From NCBI RefSeq assembly GCF_018613235.1, contig NZ_JAGGQP010000013.1, forward strand, positions 44,713 through 108,712: DNA of 64,000 bases, given 5' to 3'. This DNA is from Bacillus sp. ISL-41. GTDB taxonomy: Bacteria; Bacillota; Bacilli; Bacillales; Cytobacillaceae. This document shows positions 16,946 to 23,295 of the stretch, in pieces; within the stretch, counting starts at the first letter, position 1; every line of letters starts with the position of its first letter. The notes beneath the pieces are model-generated. The model ran no database searches and was not told the DNA's origin. It was given only the letters and a program-made list of their open reading frames with translations. The translations under genes were made by a program, and so were the position numbers.

Positions 16946-17782
16946 ATGAGTGAACAGCCAATGGAACTAGCCATCAACACTGCATTAAAAAAGAAAGAGT
17001 ATCTTAGTCAATCAAAGGGTAAATACCTCTTGCGAGCAGCTCTTGCTGGTGTGTATATCGGCTTTGGCCTCATGGTCTCTTACCGGCTGGGTGAATATTT
17101 TTTTGATGCTCATTCAGCTGCAACACCTATCGCCAGCTCGATCTTCTTCGGATTGGCACTTGTCCTGATTTTGTACGGCGGCGGAGAACTGTTCACAAGC
17201 AACACAATGATGATGACAATCAGCTCTTTGAAAAAAGCAACGACGTGGAAGGATACCATTGAAAACTGGATAGCATGTTATTCCGGAAATTTACTGGGAG
17301 CATTTTTCTTTGGCATTCTTGTTATGCTGTCGGGAATATTTTTGTCCCCAGAAAAAACACAGTATATGATGGAAACTGTGAGCATGAAAATGAATACACC
17401 GGCTTATCAATTGTTCTTTCGTGCTATCCTGTGCAATTGGCTCGTTTGTCTTGCTGTCTGGGTTCCATTTAGTATAAAAGGAGATGGAGCAAAAATCGGA
17501 GTCATAATGCTTTTGGTCTTTGCTTTTGTTGTCTCTGGATTCGAGCACAGTGTAGCAAATATGGTCCTCTTTTCAATCGCGCTTCTCGTACCACATCCTG
17601 AAACAATCAGTATTGCCGGCAGTTTGTACAACCTTATGCCTGTGACCTTGGGAAATATAATAGGCGGAGGCTTTTTCGTTGGCACTCTCTATGTATACCT
17701 GAATGCCAAAGGGGCAGCGAAAGAGGAGAGCGAATCTGCAAACCGGGCAGTATATGGACAAAATGCATTAAAGCGAATGTAA
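16946..17782 (+). CDS. Formate/nitrite transporter (FNT family)
   Basis: About 278 residues with six membrane helices. FNT phrases are clear: LAGVYIGFGLMVS in helix 1, GGGELFTSNTMMMT near 85-100, NWIACYSGNLLGAF, NWLVCLAVW, SGFEHSVANMVLF and MPVTLGNIIGGG. FNT proteins are pentameric channels for formate, nitrite or related anions. The start at 16946 has AGAGGAG upstream; the frame is open further 5', but that would run into the operator. Formate transport fits the two formate dehydrogenases. It resembles B. subtilis YwcJ; the true substrate is not decided by sequence. Confidence 0.9.
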   Translation: MSEQPMELAINTALKKKEYLSQSKGKYLLRAALAGVYIGFGLMVSYRLGEYFFDAHSAATPIASSIFFGLALVLILYGGGELFTSNTMMMTISSLKKATTWKDTIENWIACYSGNLLGAFFFGILVMLSGIFLSPEKTQYMMETVSMKMNTPAYQLFFRAILCNWLVCLAVWVPFSIKGDGAKIGVIMLLVFAFVVSGFEHSVANMVLFSIALLVPHPETISIAGSLYNLMPVTLGNIIGGGFFVGTLYVYLNAKGAAKEESESANRAVYGQNALKRM

Positions 17783-17788
17783 AAGAAT

Positions 17789-17822
17789 AAAAAATCCGCG
17801 GAACTTTCCGTGGATTTTTTGT
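17789..17822 (+). terminator. Terminator of the FNT gene
   Basis: AAAATCCGCGGAA pairs with TTCCGTGGATTTT with one wobble, followed by TTTTTT. Confidence 0.8.
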
Positions 17823-17962
17823 TTAGGCTTTTCGCTGCATTGGCAGTTCAATTTGAGCAGATCTTTGCAGCCGTATTCCTATTCGCATCGTGGTCTATTC
17901 AATAAGTATATGAAGTGCCTGAAGTGAGGATTACAGAAAGAGCCCTCTACATTAGTGACCGA

Positions 17963-18133
17963 TCAACCTTTAAAGGAATTAATAATCCATTCTCCAACAA
18001 CTCCGCCTAAATAAACTCCGACAATTCCGAGTACACCTGCAAGAACTGGAGGTGCTGGAAGAGGAAGCTTCAGGAATTTAAAAAGGATTCCTACTACTAA
18101 ACCAGCAACTAAGCTTAAGATGATTTCTTTCAT
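17963..18133 (-). CDS. XapX-domain small membrane protein
   Basis: 56 residues with two hydrophobic segments and a short basic loop. LVAGLVVGILFKFLKLPLP-x-PP-LAGVLGIVGVYLG is the XapX (DUF1427) pattern. The function is unknown. The start ATGAAAGAA at 18133 follows GAGGCGGTG. The frame is open further upstream, but without a ribosome binding site. Confidence 0.8.
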   Translation of the reverse strand: MKEIILSLVAGLVVGILFKFLKLPLPAPPVLAGVLGIVGVYLGGVVGEWIINSFKG

Positions 18134-18341
18134 GTTTTTCACCGCCTCTTTTGGCAAGATGGTTAATGAATTATTACAGTGAGCAGACGTCTGATCACAT
18201 AGCAACATTATTTTAACATGACCTAGATGAAATGAAAACGCTTTATTTATTCTTTTATAATGCATAAAACAATATGAACTATTCTTATATTAAAATAGTG
18301 GTAAAATATAGCTTTATAACTCGTCAGTACGGAGGATACAG

Positions 18342-19520
18342 ATGGACATGCACGTTAAGCGCAATATCTTTACTTTGCAAGGCTTTTATCTTTTTGTTTT
18401 TTTTGGCATAGGCAGTTTATTTCCTTTGTTAAGTGTTTACTTAAGCGAAGTTGAAAATTTAAATGGATATCAGATTGGGATCATTCTGTCCATTGGTCCA
18501 GTCATTATGATTTTCTTCCAGCCGTTTTGGGGAATGCTCGCTGACATGAAAAATGTCCATAATATGCTTCTAACTTTAACTACCTTGATAACAGGTGTTG
18601 CCGCTTTGGGTTATGTTTTCTTCGATGGATTTATTTCGTTCTTGATCATTGCAACGCTCCTCGCGATTTTTCAGAGTGCCATCATCCCTTTATCAGATAG
18701 TATTTCCTTAAAGTACACTAGCAAAGCAGGAGTCAATTATGGAAATGTCCGATTATTTGGTTCACTGGGATTTGGATTGGCGGTCTTTGCAATGGGCCGG
18801 TTGTCCGAGTGGAACCCACAAGTGATATTTTTCGCTTTTTTCCTGACATTATTAATCTCGGCAGCTTTTTCAATGAAAATGCCCAAAGAACCATCAGGAC
18901 GGCCTATAGGGCTATTCGCTGGCATGAGGGATTTAATGCAGATGAAGAAGTTTCTAATTTTCCTCGGAGTAACATTCATGATTTTCGGTCCTAATTTGGC
19001 CAATAACTTTTACTTCAGCCTGTTTGTGGAGGACCGGGGAGGCACTTATACAGGGATTGGTATCGCCTTTCTTATTGCGGTGTTATCTGAAATTCCATTT
19101 ATGAGGGTTGCAGGAAACTGGATCCGTAAATTTGGGCTGCTTCAGGTCGCTTTTATTGCAGCGATCGTTTCATTAATTCGATGGTTTTTTTATTTTACAG
19201 AACCTTCCTTATCTCTTGTGTACGCCTCAGCTGTTATCCAGGGCTTTTCGCTTGGATTGTTCATTCCTGCAGGTTTGCAGTACATTCGGGATATTACTCC
19301 ACTGCATATTACGGCAACAGCCGTAACGATATACTCGGCAGTCGGCAACGGCTTAGGCAACTGGTTTTTCACATTCTTCGGCGGCATCATTTTTGAAGAA
19401 TTCAGTATTTATGGGGTGTACTTATTTTTTGCTGCACTGACTTTAATGGGAGTTTTGCTGACAGTCTGGTTAATGAAGGATGAAAAAAGAAGTCAGTCGA
19501 AACAAATTACTGCAAACTAA
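18342..19520 (+). CDS. MFS transporter (MFS_1-like group)
   Basis: 392 residues with about twelve membrane helices and no large soluble domain. The first half includes QPFWGMLADMKN, the typical loop 2-3 signature, and VRLFGSLGFGLAVFAMGRL in helix 5. The pattern resembles the LacY/nucleoside-permease-related MFS_1-like group (YwbF-type in Bacillus). The substrate cannot be told. GGAGGAT precedes the ATG. It is monocistronic and ends at its own terminator. Confidence 0.8.
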   Translation: MDMHVKRNIFTLQGFYLFVFFGIGSLFPLLSVYLSEVENLNGYQIGIILSIGPVIMIFFQPFWGMLADMKNVHNMLLTLTTLITGVAALGYVFFDGFISFLIIATLLAIFQSAIIPLSDSISLKYTSKAGVNYGNVRLFGSLGFGLAVFAMGRLSEWNPQVIFFAFFLTLLISAAFSMKMPKEPSGRPIGLFAGMRDLMQMKKFLIFLGVTFMIFGPNLANNFYFSLFVEDRGGTYTGIGIAFLIAVLSEIPFMRVAGNWIRKFGLLQVAFIAAIVSLIRWFFYFTEPSLSLVYASAVIQGFSLGLFIPAGLQYIRDITPLHITATAVTIYSAVGNGLGNWFFTFFGGIIFEEFSIYGVYLFFAALTLMGVLLTVWLMKDEKRSQSKQITAN

Positions 19521-19544
19521 AATTAATGTTTTAAAGTATTGCCG

Positions 19545-19577
19545 AAACCCTGTTCTTCCCCATGGAAGGCAGGGTTT
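19545..19577 (+). terminator. Terminator of the MFS gene
   Basis: AAACCCTG pairs with CAGGGTTT around a long loop containing CTTCC/GGAAG, followed by a short T-rich tail. Confidence 0.65.
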
Positions 19578-19662
19578 ATTATTGTTCTACAGTATTGAAA
19601 ACAGAAGTATGGATTTAGTATTTATATCAAAAAATAATTGAAGTACGAAAGGAGGGACTTTC

Positions 19663-19866
19663 ATGAGAGATAATAAAGGTAAAAGTAATGAGATTGCAGG
19701 ACGGATGTATGATACAACGGATTATCATAAAAATGACGAACTTTCGAAAGGGCTAGCAATGACACATGAGCAGGCTAGTGACAGCTATGTAGAAGGGGAA
19801 GTCGGCGGAAAAATTGAGCGCTCATCCGGAGCGGAAGATGAACTGAACAACAGAGGCTATCAGTAA
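19663..19866 (+). CDS. YozQ-like small protein (DUF4025-type)
   Basis: 67 residues, hydrophilic and acidic. The phrases MYDTTDYHKNDELSKGLAMTHEQ and SDSYVEGE resemble the DUF4025/YozQ family. AAGGAGGGAC precedes the ATG. Such proteins are small and soluble, and of unknown function. It is followed within 25 bases by another small gene, probably in one transcript ending at 20053-20081. Confidence 0.7.
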   Translation: MRDNKGKSNEIAGRMYDTTDYHKNDELSKGLAMTHEQASDSYVEGEVGGKIERSSGAEDELNNRGYQ

Positions 19867-19887
19867 AGCGGGAAGTGAGGGGTACAG

Positions 19888-20046
19888 GTGTCGCATAAAG
19901 GTGAATTTCAATCGAATCGAGATCAATACAAAATGCCGGATGCGTTAAAACAAAAGAAGGATTTTGTCTATAGAGTAGGCTATACTTCAAGCACTGGCAA
20001 TCAGACAAATAACGAAGATGAACCGGTCAAGAGATCGGATCTATAA
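19888..20046 (+). CDS. Small hydrophilic protein of unknown function
   Basis: 52 residues beginning at GTG 19888, with GTGAGGGG upstream. It starts MSHKGEFQSNRDQYKMPDAL. I do not recognise the family. It lies directly after the YozQ-like gene and before a shared terminator, which supports a two-gene unit. Confidence 0.55.
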   Translation: MSHKGEFQSNRDQYKMPDALKQKKDFVYRVGYTSSTGNQTNNEDEPVKRSDL

Positions 20047-20052
20047 AATGTG

Positions 20053-20081
20053 CAGGCCCTTTTGAAAAAGGGCCTGTTTTT
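20053..20081 (+). terminator. Terminator after the small-gene pair
   Basis: CAGGCCCTTTT pairs with AAAAGGGCCTG around a short loop, followed by TTTTT. It reaches the 3' end of the converging methyltransferase gene. Confidence 0.85.
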
Positions 20082-21111
20082 ATCTGGGACGTGCGATGAT
20101 CCCGTTATGGACTTTGATATAGCCATGCCTTAAGATATCCAAACCGTTTTCGTATAAATAAAGTCCCATCTGCTCGACGGTCATCAGTTCTCTGTATGTA
20201 TGGTTCATGACATCAGCCATGATTTCATAATACAGCTTGGATTTTAACTGAGCTCTGGGTGTGGTCATGATAATATAACCGCCTTCTTTTAGGAACTTCT
20301 TATGCCAATCAACGACTTCGCTTTTTAAAGTATCCGGGAAGTGCTCAAGCAGCCCGACACTAAGGACGATATCAAATTCACGGCCGAAAGGAAGGTTGCG
20401 GATATCCTCCACGATGTATTCAGTCTCAAAATCACTTTTATGATAGACTTTATTTCCTCCTGTCGAGGGATTGGTTCCGAGAAAGGGATAAGTGTCAGGA
20501 AATTCCCTAAACCTCGTGTCCTTACAGAAAGGATCATAATCTACAAACACAATGTCACCGCCTGGATACATGGCACTCAGCTGCATTGCCTCGTAACCTT
20601 CAGCGGCTCCCAGGAAGAGGATTCTTGGCTTTATTAAGTCAAGTCCTTCGAACAATGCGCGCTTGCCTCTTGGGTCCCAGATTCCGTCTTCAATCCGGTG
20701 AGCGTAGTTCCATAGGTGGATTCTGATCAGTTCACCTAATGCAGACTTTGTTTCAGTCAGCTTAAAACTCTTTAAGCTATCCATAAAATTTTTTTTCGAA
20801 TTGTCCATTTCTGCAGGAACATCCTTCACAAACCACTCGTGAAACGACTTGTTGAACATTTGCCAGGAGGTGTGTGCGGGCAGACTTTGTTGATTGACTT
20901 TCTCCCATTCCTTTTTTTCCTGCGCGAAGGATGATACCTCGTATGGTCTACCTGCATCTTTCCAGCGAAGCTGGCTCCAATCATTAACCGTATTCAATTT
21001 TACAAACTTATTGTATTCCCTTTCGGAAAAACTCCTGAGGTCCATTCTGTAGGAAGGCTGCAAGCGGGTTTCATCAAGTTTTAATGCAGGTTCAATTTCT
21101 AATTGAAGCAA
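20080..21111 (-). CDS. SAM-dependent methyltransferase, class I
   Basis: About 343 residues. The N-terminal 150 residues are a helical region I do not recognise. The Rossmann methyltransferase domain begins near residue 170: motif I reads RILFLGAAEGYEAMQLS, an acidic loop VFVDYDPF follows, then EDIRNLPFGREFDIVLSVGLLEHF and GGYIIMTTPR. The substrate is unknown. TTG 21111 is preferred as the start because GGGGTGA lies six bases upstream; the ATG at 21129 has no ribosome binding site. It converges on the small genes at 19.7-20.0 kb. Confidence 0.75.
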   Translation of the reverse strand: MLQLEIEPALKLDETRLQPSYRMDLRSFSEREYNKFVKLNTVNDWSQLRWKDAGRPYEVSSFAQEKKEWEKVNQQSLPAHTSWQMFNKSFHEWFVKDVPAEMDNSKKNFMDSLKSFKLTETKSALGELIRIHLWNYAHRIEDGIWDPRGKRALFEGLDLIKPRILFLGAAEGYEAMQLSAMYPGGDIVFVDYDPFCKDTRFREFPDTYPFLGTNPSTGGNKVYHKSDFETEYIVEDIRNLPFGREFDIVLSVGLLEHFPDTLKSEVVDWHKKFLKEGGYIIMTTPRAQLKSKLYYEIMADVMNHTYRELMTVEQMGLYLYENGLDILRHGYIKVHNGIIARPR

Positions 21112-21191
21112 TACAGTCACCCCAAACATTTTTATTGCTTACTAAATTCGAGTAAAGAAAGGTAAAACCCTTCAACTTTCTAAAAATTGCA

Positions 21192-21223
21192 AAAAAGCAC
21201 ACCCTTTATGGATGTGCTTTTAA
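21192..21223 (-). terminator. Terminator of the 41-residue gene
   Basis: AAAGCACA pairs with TGTGCTTT with A- and T-runs on each side. It separates the small gene at 21245 from the methyltransferase. Confidence 0.75.
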
Positions 21224-21244
21224 AAGGAAAGAGGATTTGCTCAT

Positions 21245-21370
21245 TTAAAGCTTTCCGCGTCGTATCACTTTGTTGGGGGTAAGAGTGCCTTTCTTTAGGT
21301 AGACAAATCCTCCTTCGAGTGCAGAGCCAATGACGAGCTTAGAAGATGCTGTTAAAACCCTCATCTTCAT
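21245..21370 (-). CDS. Small basic protein of unknown function
   Basis: 41 residues beginning MKMRVLTASSKLVIGSALEG and ending VIRRGKL. AGGAGGG precedes the ATG and a terminator follows, supporting expression. The N-terminal part is mildly hydrophobic. No family is recognised. Confidence 0.55.
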   Translation of the reverse strand: MKMRVLTASSKLVIGSALEGGFVYLKKGTLTPNKVIRRGKL

Positions 21371-21449
21371 CCCTCCTAGTTTGAATTGGCTTGCGTAATT
21401 GAATTTACCCGTTGAAAAGCGGTTAAAACCTTAAAAAGAAGGGTGATGG

Positions 21450-21698
21450 CTAAGACTGATACGGATCCATTGCATCAAAATATGCATTTTCGGCCGCCTC
21501 TTGTGTAGCAAAGAGAGCATCATCATCTTCAATTACATGCAAGGTATCATTTAGGAATAGGGCGAACGCGTTAGGATCTTTAGGATGCTGGACAATTTCA
21601 CCTGCTTTAATGTTAGATACAGATGGTACATGCGGATTACGGTAGATAACGAAAACTTCATCACCAAACTTCAAGTTTTTCGGATCGATTAAATGCAA
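21450..21698 (-). CDS. SplA-like transcriptional regulator domain protein
   Basis: 82 residues. The phrases DEVFVIYRNPHVPSVSNIKAGEIV, FALFLNDTLHVIEDDDALF and EAAENAYFDA match SplA of Bacillus as I recall it. SplA represses the spl operon (spore photoproduct lyase), resembling the TRAP fold. No splB gene is adjacent here, so this may be a solitary paralogue. The start is TTG 21698 behind AAAGGGG; no ATG is available. Confidence 0.75.
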   Translation of the reverse strand: MHLIDPKNLKFGDEVFVIYRNPHVPSVSNIKAGEIVQHPKDPNAFALFLNDTLHVIEDDDALFATQEAAENAYFDAMDPYQS

Positions 21699-21820
21699 TT
21701 GAATACCCCTTTCGCTGTGTCTATAAATGGCTATGTTTTACCTATTCAAGTTTATGGTTTAATCCGGAACTGAGGGACTAATTTTGATCATGCAAGGACA
21801 TAACTTAAATATGCGGCAAG

Positions 21821-21991
21821 CTATAAATTTTCATTTTGCTGTTTTATTTCATCGCCCGTCAGAATGATATTTCCCGCTTCAAAATCCCTGTGCTCGTCAA
21901 CTGATCCCCCGGGCACGTACCGCTGATTTGGAGTATATGTCGAGTTGAGTAAATCTTTATCCCTTTTTAAATTATCTTTATGAATGTCCAT
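21821..21991 (-). CDS. Small hydrophilic protein of unknown function
   Basis: 56 residues beginning MDIHKDNLKRDKDLLNSTYT, with a Pro/Gly-rich middle (QRYVPGGSVDEHRDFEAGN). GGGGGTGAG lies upstream of the ATG. No family is recognised with confidence. It is one of a cluster of very short genes here. Confidence 0.55.
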   Translation of the reverse strand: MDIHKDNLKRDKDLLNSTYTPNQRYVPGGSVDEHRDFEAGNIILTGDEIKQQNENL

Positions 21992-22113
21992 TTTCTCACC
22001 CCCTGATAAGTGTAGTTTTTGTATTGAGATTGAGGATATACTGGGAAATTAATTATGTGCTTAATTATGGAAAGGACACTAATCTGTCACAAATGAAAGG
22101 GTTTACATTCAGA

Positions 22114-22127
22114 TTAGGTGGTATAAT
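22114..22127 (+). promoter_or_regulatory. Promoter of the large candidate RNA
   Basis: An extended -10, TGGTATAAT, ends at 22127, with a TTTACA upstream at shorter than usual spacing. Transcription would begin near 22134. Confidence 0.55.
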
Positions 22128-22133
22128 AAAAGT

Positions 22134-22776
22134 GTAGAAAGAAAGTGATTAACATCTTAGGAGGCTCAACCAATTGTGTTCGTTCCGTAGTGAACGAAAA
22201 GTGGTTATTCCTAAAGTGTTTGAAGCTAATCTTCAAAAAGTCAGTACCACCAGCTAAAGGGAAAAGGACCTATTCACGAGTTAACCAAAAAAAGTTGCTG
22301 ACCTTCCGATGGTTCAATTCAAAAGGGAAAAAGCAGGAGTCCAGCCTATTAGTAAGTGTACGTTGGAAAGAAGCTTTTTACCAACAGAGTATCAATTTTG
22401 ATACTTGGAAAGGTGCCAACTGATAGGGAAGTCAACAAATTTCAAGGTGAAACAGTCATTAGGAGAATATTTCCCTCAAAGCAGCTGCCATTCAAATGGT
22501 GTGGTCAGTAGGGATGCATGACCTAATTGGAGAAAAGACGAAAACACACTAGCGAATAATGAGTCTCTCGGTGATTATACCGAAAAATGTGTTTGTAAAG
22601 GGACGTCATACAAACAGGGAAACCTTTTTTGAAAGACACCCTTAATGCGGAACAAGCACACATCGGCTATAGTAAGAGGATCATACAACTCAATAGTTCC
22701 AAAAATGTTTTGGGCTGATGCTGGTTGGGTCTCCTAAGATGTTAAAAAAGAAGCTCGTAATTGAGCTTCTTTTTTC
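22134..22776 (+). ncRNA. Large structured noncoding RNA candidate, about 640 nt
   Basis: The 5' segment 22151-22172 pairs with 22722-22743 over 22 bp with only G-U wobbles. The helix closes a 549-nt interior and is followed at once by a strong terminator (22750-22776). Interior hairpins are easily seen: TTCGTTC/GAACGAA near 22184-22202, AGTATCA/TGATACT near 22390, AAACACA/TGTGTTT near 22545-22600 enclosing TCGGT/ACCGA, and CCAT/ATGG near 22490. A 92-codon frame at 22145 lacks a ribosome binding site and crosses the helix. Size and end-pairing recall large bacterial RNAs such as OLE, ROOL or GOLLD, but I recognise no class motif. Confidence 0.7.
22744..22776 (+). terminator. Terminator of the large RNA
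   Basis: GAAGCTC pairs with GAGCTTC around a 6-nt loop, followed by TTTTTT. Confidence 0.85.
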
Positions 22777-22784
22777 TATTCAGT

Positions 22785-22819
22785 AAAAAGGCACCTTTCA
22801 GCTTGAAGGTGCCTTTTCA
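22785..22819 (-). terminator. Terminator of the yhfH-like gene
   Basis: AAAGGCACCTT pairs with AAGGTGCCTTT. On the minus strand it follows the stop codon of the small zinc-ribbon gene and ends in TTTTT. Confidence 0.8.
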
Positions 22820-22821
22820 TA

Positions 22822-22953
22822 TTACTCCTCTTTCTTCGACAAACAACGGTCGCATTCCATTAAATATGATTCTGCTTGTTCCTGCATTCCCTCACCACAT
22901 TCAGGGCACACCTTTTTTGGTAAAGTACGAAAAAATTCAACCGGACTCATCAT
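22822..22953 (-). CDS. YhfH-like small zinc-ribbon protein
   Basis: 43 residues with two Cys pairs, CPECG and CDRC, likely holding one zinc ion. The framing phrases VEFFRTLPKKVCPECGEGM and YLMECDRC match the small YhfH family of Bacillus. Its role is unknown. GGAGGAG precedes a double ATG. It converges on the large RNA gene and has its own terminator. Confidence 0.8.
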   Translation of the reverse strand: MMSPVEFFRTLPKKVCPECGEGMQEQAESYLMECDRCLSKKEE

Positions 22954-23295
22954 ATAAAACTCCTCCTTTTATAGTACAATTTATATTTTACTTAACCTGT
23001 TATAGTACAGTATAAACGTAATTTGAAAAATTGTGTAGACTTTTTTTGAAAAAATTTAAAAATAGGTGTTTGTTCATAAAATCAAATGGGGGTATTAGTT
23101 AGTAAGATGGGAATCTAATACTAAATTAGATTTCTGTACCCATCATGGAGTCGGCGAAGAAGCGTTTTGCCAAAAATTTCAATAGTCAATAGATAAAAGT
23201 GACAAAATTATTACATTTTATTTAATAAACCCTTTTATTCTTTTCTGTTTTAACATACAATCGAAATGAAACTTTAAATGGGGAATGATGCCTAA
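22954..23295. other. Intergenic region with an inverted repeat
   Basis: 342 bases without a convincing gene. It holds AATCTAAT/ATTAGATT at 23112-23132 around a 5-nt spacer, resembling the half-sites upstream of the SatD-like gene at 49417. The promoter of the histidine kinase gene should lie in the last 80 bases. Confidence 0.4.

Noticed and set aside
22145..22423. 92-codon frame inside the large RNA
   Set aside because: It has no ribosome binding site, no recognisable protein pattern, and lies across the closing helix of a structured RNA.
22134..22776. Group II intron remnant or RNase P RNA
   Set aside because: No reverse transcriptase, GUGYG start or domain V hairpin was seen, and the conserved RNase P phrases are absent.
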